DNA of 64,000 nucleotides from Pseudomonas sp. 30_B (GTDB lineage: Bacteria; Pseudomonadota; Gammaproteobacteria; Pseudomonadales; Pseudomonadaceae). Below, in pieces: positions 16,690 through 26,700 of this stretch (its first letter is position 1; each line of letters opens with the position of its first letter). The position numbers and the translations under genes were made by a program. The stretch spans positions 62,001 through 126,000 of the forward strand of contig NZ_JAFGYY010000005.1 of assembly GCF_017491605.1 (NCBI RefSeq). The letters are read 5' to 3'. The notes below the pieces were generated by a model. The model was given only the letters and a program-made list of their open reading frames with translations, had not been told where the DNA came from and searched no databases.

Positions 16690-17577
16690 TCAGTACTTGA
16701 GTCCCTGCGCCTGCACCTGATTGACGCCACGGACGTTCGACGCCAGCTCGATGGCCAGGTTGCGCTCGGCACGGCTGCCCAGCACGCCGCTGAGCGTGAC
16801 GATGCCGTTGCGGGTGCTCACGGCGATGTCCGAACTGCTGACGTTGCGCGAGTAGAGCAAGGTCGATTTCACCTTGGTGGTGATCCAGCCATCGGAGATG
16901 CCCTGCCCGGCGGCCTGCGCCGTCGCCTTGCCGGTGGGCGGCGCGGTAACGGGTGGCTCAGTCTTGACCCGGATGCCGTTGTCCACCCCGGTGACGCCCT
17001 GGGTGGTCGAGGCCAGGCGACCGGCAGCCTTGCGCGCGTCGTCAGTCGTGGCGGTGCCGCGCAAGGTCACCTTGCCGTCGGTGGTATCAACGTTGGTCGA
17101 CAGCCCTTCGGTGTACTTGCTCCACAGCAGCTTGGACTTGACCGCGGTGGTGATGCTGGCGTCGTCCATCGCCTGCCCGAAGCCACGGCCCTCCTGTTGC
17201 TGGGGCACATAGTCGGCCTTGACCAGGATCTGGTTGTCGACCTGCTTGATGCCCTTCACGCCCATGGCGATCTGCGTGGCCAGGTCCTTGCTGGTGCTTT
17301 CCTCCACGGTGCCGCGCAGCGTGGCCTTGCCGTCCAGGACCGAGACCTGGAGATCGTTGTTGCGCAGGTACGGGCTCAGCGAGTAGGTCGTGGCGATCTG
17401 CGATTCCTGCCGCGCGTCGAGCACATTCTGCGGGCTCGGCCCCTCGGCGAAGGCCGTGCTGCCAAATACCATGGCCAGGGCGATGCAGGATGCGAGCTGC
17501 AGCCTGCGGAATTGACCGGTCGGGTGGATCGCCCTGGGCGAGCCGCGGTCGGTGTCGTAAGTGTCGGTTCCGTTCAT
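16690..17577 (-). CDS. BON-domain periplasmic protein (three BON domains), 295 residues
   Basis: A signal peptide (LQLASCIALAMVFGSTAFA) ends near residue 44. Three BON domains follow at about 55-118, 130-195 and 222-292. Each has the V-V-L-G-x-V/T-V-G core (GKATLRGTVEE, GKVTLRGTATTDD, GIVTLSGVLGS) and ends in VDNQI/VDNGI/VNQVQ. OsmY-type multi-BON proteins act in the periplasm, probably on lipids or envelope proteins, and are osmotically induced. The ATG was chosen for GAGGTCAGC before it. It is divergent from the hydroxylase-cyclopropane fusion with two palindromes between. Confidence 0.9.
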   Translation of the reverse strand: MNGTDTYDTDRGSPRAIHPTGQFRRLQLASCIALAMVFGSTAFAEGPSPQNVLDARQESQIATTYSLSPYLRNNDLQVSVLDGKATLRGTVEESTSKDLATQIAMGVKGIKQVDNQILVKADYVPQQQEGRGFGQAMDDASITTAVKSKLLWSKYTEGLSTNVDTTDGKVTLRGTATTDDARKAAGRLASTTQGVTGVDNGIRVKTEPPVTAPPTGKATAQAAGQGISDGWITTKVKSTLLYSRNVSSSDIAVSTRNGIVTLSGVLGSRAERNLAIELASNVRGVNQVQAQGLKY

Positions 17578-17657
17578 GCTGACCTCTGTCTGCATCCGGG
17601 GCATCGCGAAACTGCGAGGCATCGGGAGTGCGACAGTGGCAGGCGTGCGCTGGCGCG

Positions 17658-17677
17658 TCGGTGCGCCGACGCACTTA
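17658..17677 (+). promoter_or_regulatory. Island palindrome site 7
   Basis: The sequence is TCGGTGCG-CCGA-CGCACTTA. It lies 81 bases upstream of the three-BON gene start. Confidence 0.6.
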
Positions 17678-17716
17678 GTCCTCCGGAGTCGGCATCGCGA
17701 GCGATGTCCTCCGCCC

Positions 17717-17736
17717 TACGTGTGTTAGCAGACAGA
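17717..17736 (-). promoter_or_regulatory. Island palindrome site 8, diverged
   Basis: On the minus strand it reads TCTGTCTG-CTAA-CACACGTA. It lies 61 bases upstream of the fusion gene start, giving each of the two divergent genes its own site. Confidence 0.4.
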
Positions 17737-17796
17737 CCGCCGGCGCCCCGGCGCGGAAGCTAAGGCAGACCGAGCCTTCACCCGACGAGGAACAGC

Positions 17797-19692
17797 ATGA
17801 ATCCATTCAAGCTGGAGCACAGCAAGGCAGCCTATCTCGCCGACTTCGTTCTCTACGGCACCCTCAGCCTGGCCCTGGCGACCCTGCTGGCCAGCCTCTG
17901 CCCGCCCGCCCTGCGCCTGCAGAGCCTGCTCCTCGCGCTCTTCGGCCTGCTCGGCTGGACGCTGCTCGAATACCTGCTGCACCGCTTCGTTCTGCATGGC
18001 CTGCAGCCGTTCCGCGACTGGCACCGGGAACATCACCGGCGCCCCACCGCGCTGATCGGCATCCCCGCAACGCTCAGCGCGCCGCTGATCGTGGTGCTGG
18101 TGTTCCTGCCGGCCCTGGCGCTGCTCGACATCTGGCGCGCCGGGGCGCTCACCCTCGGCCTGCTCGTCGGCTACCTGTTCTACTCGATCACCCATCACGC
18201 CCTGCACCACTGGCACGGCTCGGAAAACCGCTGGCTGTCGCAGCGGCGGCGTTATCACGCGTTGCATCACGGCGCCCTGGCGCAACCCGGGCACTACGGC
18301 GTGACCAGCGGGGTCTGGGACCAGCTGCTGGGCAGCGCCCGGCCGGAGCCGGTACGCGGCAAGCCGACGGTGGCTCCCCTGCCGCGCGCGGCCAGCATCA
18401 CGCCGCCCCGTTCGGCGGCCGTCGAAGCCACCACCCGGCTACTGCAAGGCCTGCTGCGGCACACCGCCGGCGACTTCGCCATCCGCCTGTGGGAAGGCAG
18501 CGAACTGCACTTCGGCGACGCCGAAGCACCGCGCTTCACCCTGGTCTGCCGCAATCCGGCGGCGGTCCAGGCGCCGGTGCTGGGGCGCGATCCGCTGCGC
18601 CTGGTCGAGGCCTACTTCCGCGGCGACATCGACGTCGAAGGCGACCTCTTCGCCGCCATCGGCATGAAGGACCAACTGCAGGACAGCCGCCTGTCCTGGC
18701 ACCAGCGCCTGCGCGCGGTCCTGGGCGCCTTGCTGCTGCCGAACGCCGGCGCTACCGAGACCCTGCGCCACTACCGCCAGCCGGTGAAGCGCCACACGAA
18801 ACAGGAAAACCGCGCCGCCATCGCCTTCCACTACGACGTGTCCAACGCCTTCTACGGCCTCTGGCTGGACGCGCAGATGGTCTATTCCTGCGCCTACTTC
18901 GAGCAGCCCGGCGACAGCCTGGAGCTGGCCCAGCGCGCCAAGCTCGAACACATCTGCCGCAAGTTGCGGCTGCAACCGGGCGAGCGACTGCTGGACATCG
19001 GCTGCGGCTGGGGCGCGCTGGTCATCCACGCGGCCAGGCACCACGGCGTGCAGGCCCACGGCATTACCCTCAGCCGCAAGCAGCTGGAAGTGGCCCGCGA
19101 ACGCATTGCCCAGGCCGGCCTGGAAGACCGGGTGACGGTGGAGCTGTGCGACTACCGCGACCTCGAAGGCGCGGCGCGCTACGACAAGATCGCCAGCATC
19201 GGCATGTTCGAGCACGTCGGGCTGGCCAACCTGCCGCTGTACTTCACCAGCGTGCAGCGCCTGCTCAAGCCCGGCGGGCTGTTCCTCAACCACGGCATCA
19301 CCAACGTCAGCGAGGGCTGGAAGACCACCACCGGGACCCGCTTCATCAATCGCTACATATTCCCCGACGGCCAGTTGGACAGCATCGCCAACATCCAGCG
19401 CGCCATGGAGCGCGCGGACTTCGAGATCCATGACCTGGAGGCCTTGCGCCGCCACTACGGGCTGACCCTCAGACACTGGGTCGCGCGCCTGGAAGCGCAT
19501 CACGCGCAGGCGCTGCAATATGTCACCGAACCGATCTACCGCACCTGGCGCCTGTACATGGCGGCCAGCGCGCTGGAGTTCGAGGCCGGCGGCATCGGCG
19601 TCTACCAGATCCTCGCCAGCCGGCGTGCCGACGGCCCCCTCCAGATACTGCCGCTGACCCGGCAGGACCTGTACGCGCCGCCCCGTCGCTGA
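17797..19692 (+). CDS. Fusion of fatty acid hydroxylase and cyclopropane-fatty-acyl-phospholipid synthase, 631 residues
   Basis: Residues 1-190 form a membrane fatty-acid-hydroxylase/sterol-desaturase domain with His boxes HRFVLH (about 62), HREHH (about 76), HHALHHWH (about 134) and HALHH (about 154) and several hydrophobic helices. Residues 230-625 are a CFA synthase: YDVSNAFYGLWLDAQMVYSC, SAM site LLDIGCGWGALVIHAA (about 397), ASIGMFEHVG and the C-terminal YRTWRLYMAAS. CFA synthase methylenates unsaturated acyl chains of phospholipid; the hydroxylase domain would add a hydroxyl group. Joining both in one chain is unusual. There is no frame disturbance. The neighbouring desaturase could supply substrate. 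Confidence 0.9.
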   Translation: MNPFKLEHSKAAYLADFVLYGTLSLALATLLASLCPPALRLQSLLLALFGLLGWTLLEYLLHRFVLHGLQPFRDWHREHHRRPTALIGIPATLSAPLIVVLVFLPALALLDIWRAGALTLGLLVGYLFYSITHHALHHWHGSENRWLSQRRRYHALHHGALAQPGHYGVTSGVWDQLLGSARPEPVRGKPTVAPLPRAASITPPRSAAVEATTRLLQGLLRHTAGDFAIRLWEGSELHFGDAEAPRFTLVCRNPAAVQAPVLGRDPLRLVEAYFRGDIDVEGDLFAAIGMKDQLQDSRLSWHQRLRAVLGALLLPNAGATETLRHYRQPVKRHTKQENRAAIAFHYDVSNAFYGLWLDAQMVYSCAYFEQPGDSLELAQRAKLEHICRKLRLQPGERLLDIGCGWGALVIHAARHHGVQAHGITLSRKQLEVARERIAQAGLEDRVTVELCDYRDLEGAARYDKIASIGMFEHVGLANLPLYFTSVQRLLKPGGLFLNHGITNVSEGWKTTTGTRFINRYIFPDGQLDSIANIQRAMERADFEIHDLEALRRHYGLTLRHWVARLEAHHAQALQYVTEPIYRTWRLYMAASALEFEAGGIGVYQILASRRADGPLQILPLTRQDLYAPPRR

Positions 19693-19711
19693 GGGTGGCG
19701 TAGCGCACAGA
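19692..19711 (-). promoter_or_regulatory. Island palindrome site 9
   Basis: On the minus strand it reads TCTGTGCG-CTAC-GCCACCCT. It begins at the stop codon of the fusion gene and ends 66 bases before the SPFH start. Confidence 0.45.
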
Positions 19712-19776
19712 CGAGCGAAGCCCCAGCGCGCAGCGTGAAGGACGAAGCGAAGTCCATCCACCGCCGGAGGTCCTCC

Positions 19777-20730
19777 ATGAACCCCATCACTGCCTTCATC
19801 GTCGCCGTGCTCAGCGCCGTCGGCGCCCTGCTCATCTATGCCGGCCTGCTGGCCTGGGGCATCGTCCTGCTGCTCTGTGCGGCGGTGGTTTCGCAGACCC
19901 TGAAGATGGCCAACACCTGGCAGAAATTCGTCGTCCTGCGCGCCGGGAAGCTGCAAGGCGTGCGGGGACCGGGGCTGTTCGCGATCGTCCCGGTGCTGGA
20001 CAACGTGGTCGCCGTGATCGACGAACGCATCCAGACCACGGCCTTCAACGCCGAGCAGGCGCTGACCCGCGACACCGTGCCGGTGAACGTCGACGCCATC
20101 ATCTTCTGGCACGTACACGACGCGCAGAAAGCCGCCCTGGCGATCACCGACTATCGCCAGGCCATCGACCGCGTGGCGCAAACCTCGCTGCGCGAAATGA
20201 TCGGCTCGTCGATGCTCGCCGCGCTGCTCTCCGACCGCCGCGCCTCCGACCAGCAGCTGTGCCGAGAGATCGGCGAAAAGACCCTGGAATGGGGCGTGAC
20301 GGTCAGCTCGGTTGAAATCCGCGACGTGGCCATCCCGGTGGCGTTGCAGGACGCCATGTCGCGCCAGGCCCAGGCCGAACGCGAGAAGCAGGCGCGGATC
20401 ATCCTCGGCTCGGCGGAGGCGGAAATCGCCGGGCGATTCGTCGAGGCGGCCAAGGTCTACGCCAGCCAACCCTCGGCCCTGCAACTGCGGGCGATGAACA
20501 TCATCTACGAGACCACCAAGGAACGCGGCACCACCATCCTGATTCCCAGTTCGATGGTCGACAGCATGAACCCCGCCGCCGCCGTCGCCGTGTCTCTGGC
20601 GGCACAACCCGGCGTAGTCTATGCCGGTGCCAGGCCGGCGCACGAACGGGCCAAGGGCAACGGCCAGGCACTTGAAGAAACCAACCAGGCCGCTCGCCTC
20701 GAACCCACGCAGTCAAAGGAACAGCTGTAG
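19777..20730 (+). CDS. SPFH/band-7 slipin-type membrane protein, 317 residues
   Basis: An N-terminal hydrophobic hairpin (AFIVAVLSAVGALLIYAGLL and following) anchors the protein. The SPFH domain (about 45-210) has GPGLFAIVPVLDNVVAVIDE, LTRDTVPVNVDAIIFWHV and SLREMIGSSMLAALLSDR. A helical AEREKQARIILGSAEAEIAG segment follows. Slipins and stomatins organise membrane microdomains and often partner NfeD proteases; no NfeD gene is present here. The ATG follows CGGAGGTCCTCC. The C-terminal tail overlaps the convergent glucan synthase gene by 18 bases. Confidence 0.9.
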   Translation: MNPITAFIVAVLSAVGALLIYAGLLAWGIVLLLCAAVVSQTLKMANTWQKFVVLRAGKLQGVRGPGLFAIVPVLDNVVAVIDERIQTTAFNAEQALTRDTVPVNVDAIIFWHVHDAQKAALAITDYRQAIDRVAQTSLREMIGSSMLAALLSDRRASDQQLCREIGEKTLEWGVTVSSVEIRDVAIPVALQDAMSRQAQAEREKQARIILGSAEAEIAGRFVEAAKVYASQPSALQLRAMNIIYETTKERGTTILIPSSMVDSMNPAAAVAVSLAAQPGVVYAGARPAHERAKGNGQALEETNQAARLEPTQSKEQL

Positions 20731-23700
20731 ACGGTGCTCGCCAGCCTGCAGGCGGACGCTCACCGTGCCTTCGTCGCAGGCCAGCGGCGCGTCGTCGAGC
20801 AGCGCCCGCTGCAGCCCCCGGCAGCGCTGCCCGGCGGACACCAGGACGATCTCGTAGCGACTCTCGCCCAGCCTCAGGCTGACCTCGAAGCCCGGCCAGT
20901 CGCGCGGGATGCAGGGGTCGATCAGCAGGTCCGCGCCCGCCCGGCGTAGGCCGAGGATGCCTTCCACGCCGGCCCGGTACATCCACCCGGCCGAGCCGGT
21001 GTACCAGGTCCAGCCGCCACGACCGACGTGCGGCGCGACCGAGTAGACGTCGGCGGCGATCACATAGGGCTCGACCTTGTAGCGCTGCACCTCTTCCGGC
21101 GTGCGCGCATGGTTGACCGGGTTGAGCAGGGAGAACAGCGCGGCAGCCTTGTCGCCTTCGCCCAGTCGGGTCAGCGCGAGGATGCTCCACATCGCCGCGT
21201 GGCTGTATTGCCCGCCGTTCTCGCGCATGCCCGGCGGGTAGCCCTTGATGTAGCCCGGGTCATGCGGCGTGTGCTCGAAGGGCGGGGTGAACAGCAGCGC
21301 CAGGCCGCCCTCTTCGCGACGGATCAGCCAGTGCTCCAGCGAGTCCATGGCGATGGCCGCGCGCACCGGTTCGGCGCCGCCGGAGAGCACCGACCAGGAT
21401 TGCGCGATGGCGTCGATCCGGCACTCCTCGCTGGCCGCCGAGCCGAGCCAGCTGCCGTCGTCGAAGGTCGCTCGGCGATACCACTGGCCGTCCCAGGCGC
21501 TCCGTTCCAAGGCCTGGCGCAGCGCCTCGGCGCGGGCCCGCCAGTGCGTGGCGCGCGTGTCGTCGCGGCCGTCGGCCAGGGGCGCGAAGCGCTCCAGGGT
21601 GTGCAGCAGCAGCCAGCCGAGCCAGACGCTTTCACCCTGCCCGCCGGCGCCGACGCGGTTCATGCCGTCGTTCCAGTCGCCGCTGCCGATCAGCGGCAGG
21701 CCGTGCACGCCGGAGAGTTCCAGGCTCTGGTCGAGGCCTCGGGCGCAGTGCTCGAACAACGAGGCGCGCGCCTCCGCCGGCAGCGGCTGGAAGAACGCAT
21801 CGCTCTCGCCCGGATGAAGTTGCGGTCCTTCGATGAACGCCACGATCTCGTCCAGCACGCCGACGTCCGCCGACGACTCGATGTAGCTGGCGCAGGCATA
21901 GGCCAGCCAGACGCGGTCGTCGGAGATTCGCGTGCGCACGCCCTGCCCGGTCTGCGGCAGCCACCAATGCTGCACGTCACCCTCGACGAACTGGCGGCCG
22001 GCGACGCGCAGCAGATGGCGGCGGGTCTCGGCGGGACAGGCGAAGGACAGCGCCAGGCAATCCTGCAGCTGGTCGCGGAAGCCATAGGCGCCGCTGGACT
22101 GGTAGAACGCCGAGCGTGCGCAGATGCGGCAGGCCAGGGTCTGGTAGAGCAGCCAGCCGTTGAGCAGCAGGTCCATGGCGCGATCCGGCGTGCGCACCTG
22201 CACGGCGCCGAGCAGCGTATCCCAGTGCTGCTTCACCCTGGCCAGCAGCGCATCGAGGTCGGCCGTGCGGTATCGCTCCACCAGCTCCCGCGCCGCATCG
22301 GCCGAGACCGCCTGGCCGAGCAGCGCCAGCACCTCGACCGACTCGCCGGCGGCCAGTTCGACCACGCACTGCAGCGCCGCGCACGGGTCGAGGCCGGCGC
22401 CGCAAGCCCCGGACAGGGGCGTACCCGCCGACAGCGCCTGGGGCGCCGCCACACTGCCCGTATAGCCGAGGAACTCGCGGCGATCGGCGCTCCAGGTGCT
22501 CTGCCGGCCACCGAGGTCGGCGAATGCCACCGGCTCGGCGAAAGCGATGCTCCACGGGTTGCGCGCCAGCAGCGCGCCGCTGTCGGCATCCACTTCGGTC
22601 TGGATGAAGGGCGCCGATGCGCCTCTGGAGGTTCCCAGGACCCACTCCACGTATGCCGTGACCGAGAGGCGGCGTGCGCGTCCGGAGGCGTTGCGCAGGG
22701 TCAGACGGGAAATCTTCAGCGGATCGTCCAGCGGCACGTACTGCAGCAGCTCCGTCTCGATGCCGTGCGCGGCGTGGCTGAAGCGGCTGTAGCCAAAACC
22801 ATGGGTGCAGCGGTACACGCCGCTGTCGCGGATCGGTTGGGCGGTCGGGCTCCACAGCGCGCGGCTGTCTTCGTCGCGGATGTAGAAGGCCTCGCCGGGC
22901 GGGTCGACGACCGGGTCGTTGGACCAGGGGCTGAGCTGGTTGTCGCGACTGTTGCCGGCCCAGGTGTAACCGCTGCCCTGCGCCGAAACCTGGAAGCCGA
23001 ACTGCGGGTTGGCGATCACGTTGATCCAGGGCGCCGGGGTGTTGCGCTCGCCCTCCAGGCTGATCCGGTATTGCGCGCCGCCAGGCTCGAAACCGCCCAG
23101 GCCGTTGAAGAACTCCAGGCCCTCGCCGCTCTCGGCGGCCGGCGCCGGCCATAGCGGCGCAAGCGCCTGCGCGTGCCGGTTCGGCAGCGGGCGACGCGGC
23201 CCCTGCAGCAACCGGCCGAGCTGGGCGGCGATCGAACCATGCCGGGCCAGCAGACTGACCCGCGCCACCGCGTGCAGCAGCTCGCGCGCCTCCAGGGTCA
23301 TCAGGTCGGCGCGCAGCGTATGCACCCCGCCGCAGGGCGACTGCCCGGGGCCATGCGGACGCACCTGGCAACTGCGCACCGAAGTCTCGATGGCCACCTG
23401 CAGGTCCTGTACGTAGGACGAAGACCGCTCGTTGACGATGACCAGGTCGACGTCCAGGCCCTTCATCCGCCAGTACTCGCAAGCCCGCAGCAGCTGCCGG
23501 ACCAGGACCAGGTCCTCGACCTCGTCGATGCGCAGCAGGACGATCGGCAGGTCGCCGGAAATCGCCAGCGGCCACAACCCCGACTGGCGCCCGGCGCCCC
23601 GGCGGATGGCCTCGGGCGGTGCGCGGAAACGCGCATCGGCATACAGGATGGGGGCGGCCAGGCGCTGGAAGTCCGCGGCTTCCTCGGGGTCGATGCCGAG

Positions 23701-26700
23701 GTCGCGCAGCTGCACCTGGGCCTGGGTCCAGGCCAGGGTCTTGGCGCGCTCGAAGGCGTTGCGCTCGTGGTGCTGGTCGATCAGGTCGAGCAGCGCCTCG
23801 CGCGAGCTGGCCACCAGGGTCCAGAAGGCCACCCGCGCGACCTTGCCGGGCGCCACCCGCACGCGCTGGCGCAGCGAGAAGATCGGGTCGAGGACACTGC
23901 CCTGGCTGTTCTCCAGCGGCTGGTGGGCGACCAGCGCGTGCGCCTCGCGCAGGCTGCGGCCACGGCCGAGGAAGCGGGCGCGGTCGGACTCGTACTGCGG
24001 CGCGGCGATCACCTCGCCCTCGACCACAGTGAAATGCGCCGCCCACACCGGCGTCTCGTCCGGCGAGCGCGGGCGACGGGTGGCGACCAGGGCGCCGAAT
24101 TCGGCAAGGTATTCGGTCTGCACGAACATCCGCGAGAACACTGGATGGGCGCTGTCGGCAGCGGGCGTGGCGAGCACCACCTCGGCATAGGAGGTCAGCT
24201 CGATCTCCCGCGCCCGCCGTCCATGGTTGGTTAGCGACACCCGCCGCACCTCGCCGTCGTCCTCGCCGGAGACCAGCACTTCCAGGCTGGTCGCAAGCGC
24301 GGCGTCACGCTGGATGAACTCGGCGTGGTCCTCGTCGAACAGCACCTCGCCGTTCTCCACCGGCTGACCGCTGGGCTGCAGGGTCGGCGACCAGGCCTGA
24401 CCGCTCTGCATGTCGCGCAGGAAAATGAAGCTGCCCCAGTCGTCGCAGGTGGCGTCCTCGCGCCAGCGGGTCACGGCGATATCGCCCCAGCGGCTGTAGC
24501 CGCCGCCGCTGGCGGTGAGCATCAGCGCGTAGCGGCCGTTGGAGAGCAGATGGGTGATCGGCGGGCCGCCGCGCGTGGCGTCGATGCGGCGCAGCGTCGA
24601 GGCCTCCTCGGCGCCCTCGCTGGCCGCCACCTTGACCTCCTCGGCACGCGGATGCCCCAGCGCCACATCGCGCGGCACGCGCTCCTGCAGCAGCAGTTCG
24701 CTGGCCTGGATCATCGGCTCGCGGTGCAGCCGGCAGCGCATGCGCCCGCCCTGCAGGGTATTGGCGATGGCGACGATGCTCATGCCCTGGTGGTGGGCCA
24801 TGAAGCTGTACACGATGGCCATCCGCTCGTCTTCCTGCAGGCGCGAGCGGGTGAAGTCCAGCGCCTCGTAGAAGCCGTAGCGGCCCAGCGCGCCCAGTTG
24901 CGCCAGGCGATCGAAATTGCGTTGCGCCGCCTGCGGATCGACCATCGTCGCCAGCGCGGTGGCATAGGGCGCGATCACCACGTTCTCGGCCAGCCCGCGC
25001 TTGAGGCCGAGCCCGGGCACGCCGAAGTTCGAATACTGGTAGGTGAACTCCAGGTCGCGGGCGTTATAGGCAGACTCCGAAATCCCCCAGGGAATGCCGA
25101 GCGCGGTGCCATACGCCTCCTGCCGCGCCACCGCCAGACGCGTGCTCTGCTCCAGCAGGCTGCCGGCCGGCGCGCGCATGACCAGCGACGGCATCAGGTA
25201 TTCGAACATCGAACCGGACCAGGAAATCAGCGCCGAGCCGCCGGCCACCGGAGTCGCCGTGCGCCCCAGGCGGAACCAGTGGCGGGTCGGCAGATCGCCC
25301 TTGGCGATGGCGAACAGGCTGGCCAAGCGCGCCTCGGAGGCCAGCAGGTCGTAGCAGCTGGGGTCCAGGCGGTTGTCGGCCAGGCTGTAGCCGATCGACA
25401 GCAGCTTGCGCTCCTGGTTGAGCAGGAAGCCGAAGTCCATTTCCAGCGCCAGCCGGCGCGCCGTGTCGGCCACCGTCTGCAGGCGCTGCGCCAGGCATTG
25501 CGCCTGCCCGGGCTGGCGGTCGCGGTGGTGCTCGGCCAACGCCTTGCGCAGCGCCTCGATCCAGAACAGCAGGTCGCCGGCAGTACCCTGGTCGTCGGCG
25601 GGCACCAGGCTGGCGGCGGCCCTGGCGGCCTTCTCGGCCAGGCGCCCGAGGCTCGGCAACAGCGCATCGAGCGCCTGCGGCCCGCTCAGGGCAACGTGGA
25701 TCTCCTCCAGCTCGGCCTTCAGCTTGCGCAACGCCTCGCCACCGACCAGGTCCGGCCCGTCGATGATTTCCAGCGCCAGTTGCAGGTCGTCCAGCAGCCC
25801 CTGGCGCGCCGCTTCGACCCGCGGGTTGTCGCGCCATTGCTCGCAGGCGTTGGCGAGCACGATCAGGTGCCCGGCGAGGTTGCCGCTGTCCACCGACGAC
25901 AGGTACATCGGCTCCAGCGGTCGCAGGTCGCGAGTGCCGTACCAGTTGTAGAAGTGCCCATGGCTGCGCGGCAGTTTTTCCAGCACCGCCAGGGTGCCTT
26001 CCAGGCGCTCCAGCGTCTCGCCGCCGCCGGCCCAGCCGAAGTCCCGCGCGGCCACCGCCGAGAGCAGGTAGAGGCCGATGTTGGTCGGCGAGGTGCGATG
26101 CGCCAGCTGCGGCTTGGGTTGTTCCTGGAAGTTGTCCGGCGGCAGCAGGTTGTCCGCCGGGGTGACGAAAGTCTCGAAGAACCGCCAGGTGCGCCGGGCC
26201 GTCAGGCGCAGGGCGTCGACATCCGCCGCCGAGAGCTCCAGCCGGCGGGCCGGCCGCGCGGGCCGGCTGCTGCGCAGGGCGATGACCGGCGCGCCCAGCC
26301 AGAGCAGCGTCAGCGGCAGGATCAGCGGCCAGTTCGCCGGCGCCAGGAGCAGCCCGGCCACCCCCGCCAGCAGCGCCAGCGCGGTGCCGCCGGCCATCAG
26401 CCGGTAGCTGCCGAGCCAGCCCGGCAGCGGCCGGCTGGAGGATTGCGCGGCGGTGGTCCACTCCAGTAGATGCCGGTGGCTGACGTACAGCCGCCACAGG
26501 GTGCGAAGGATGGCGTCACCCATGCTCCACGCCTGGTTCGCCAGGAACGCAACGGACATCAGCACCTGCAGCGCGGCGCGGCAGAAGTCGCCGCCGAGCA
26601 TGGCGAAGTGGCTGCGCAGGCGGATGCTGCGTTGCGGGGGTGGCAGCGCGCAGAGGATCGGCAGCACCGGCGGGATCGCCAGGGTGGCCAGCACCAGTAC

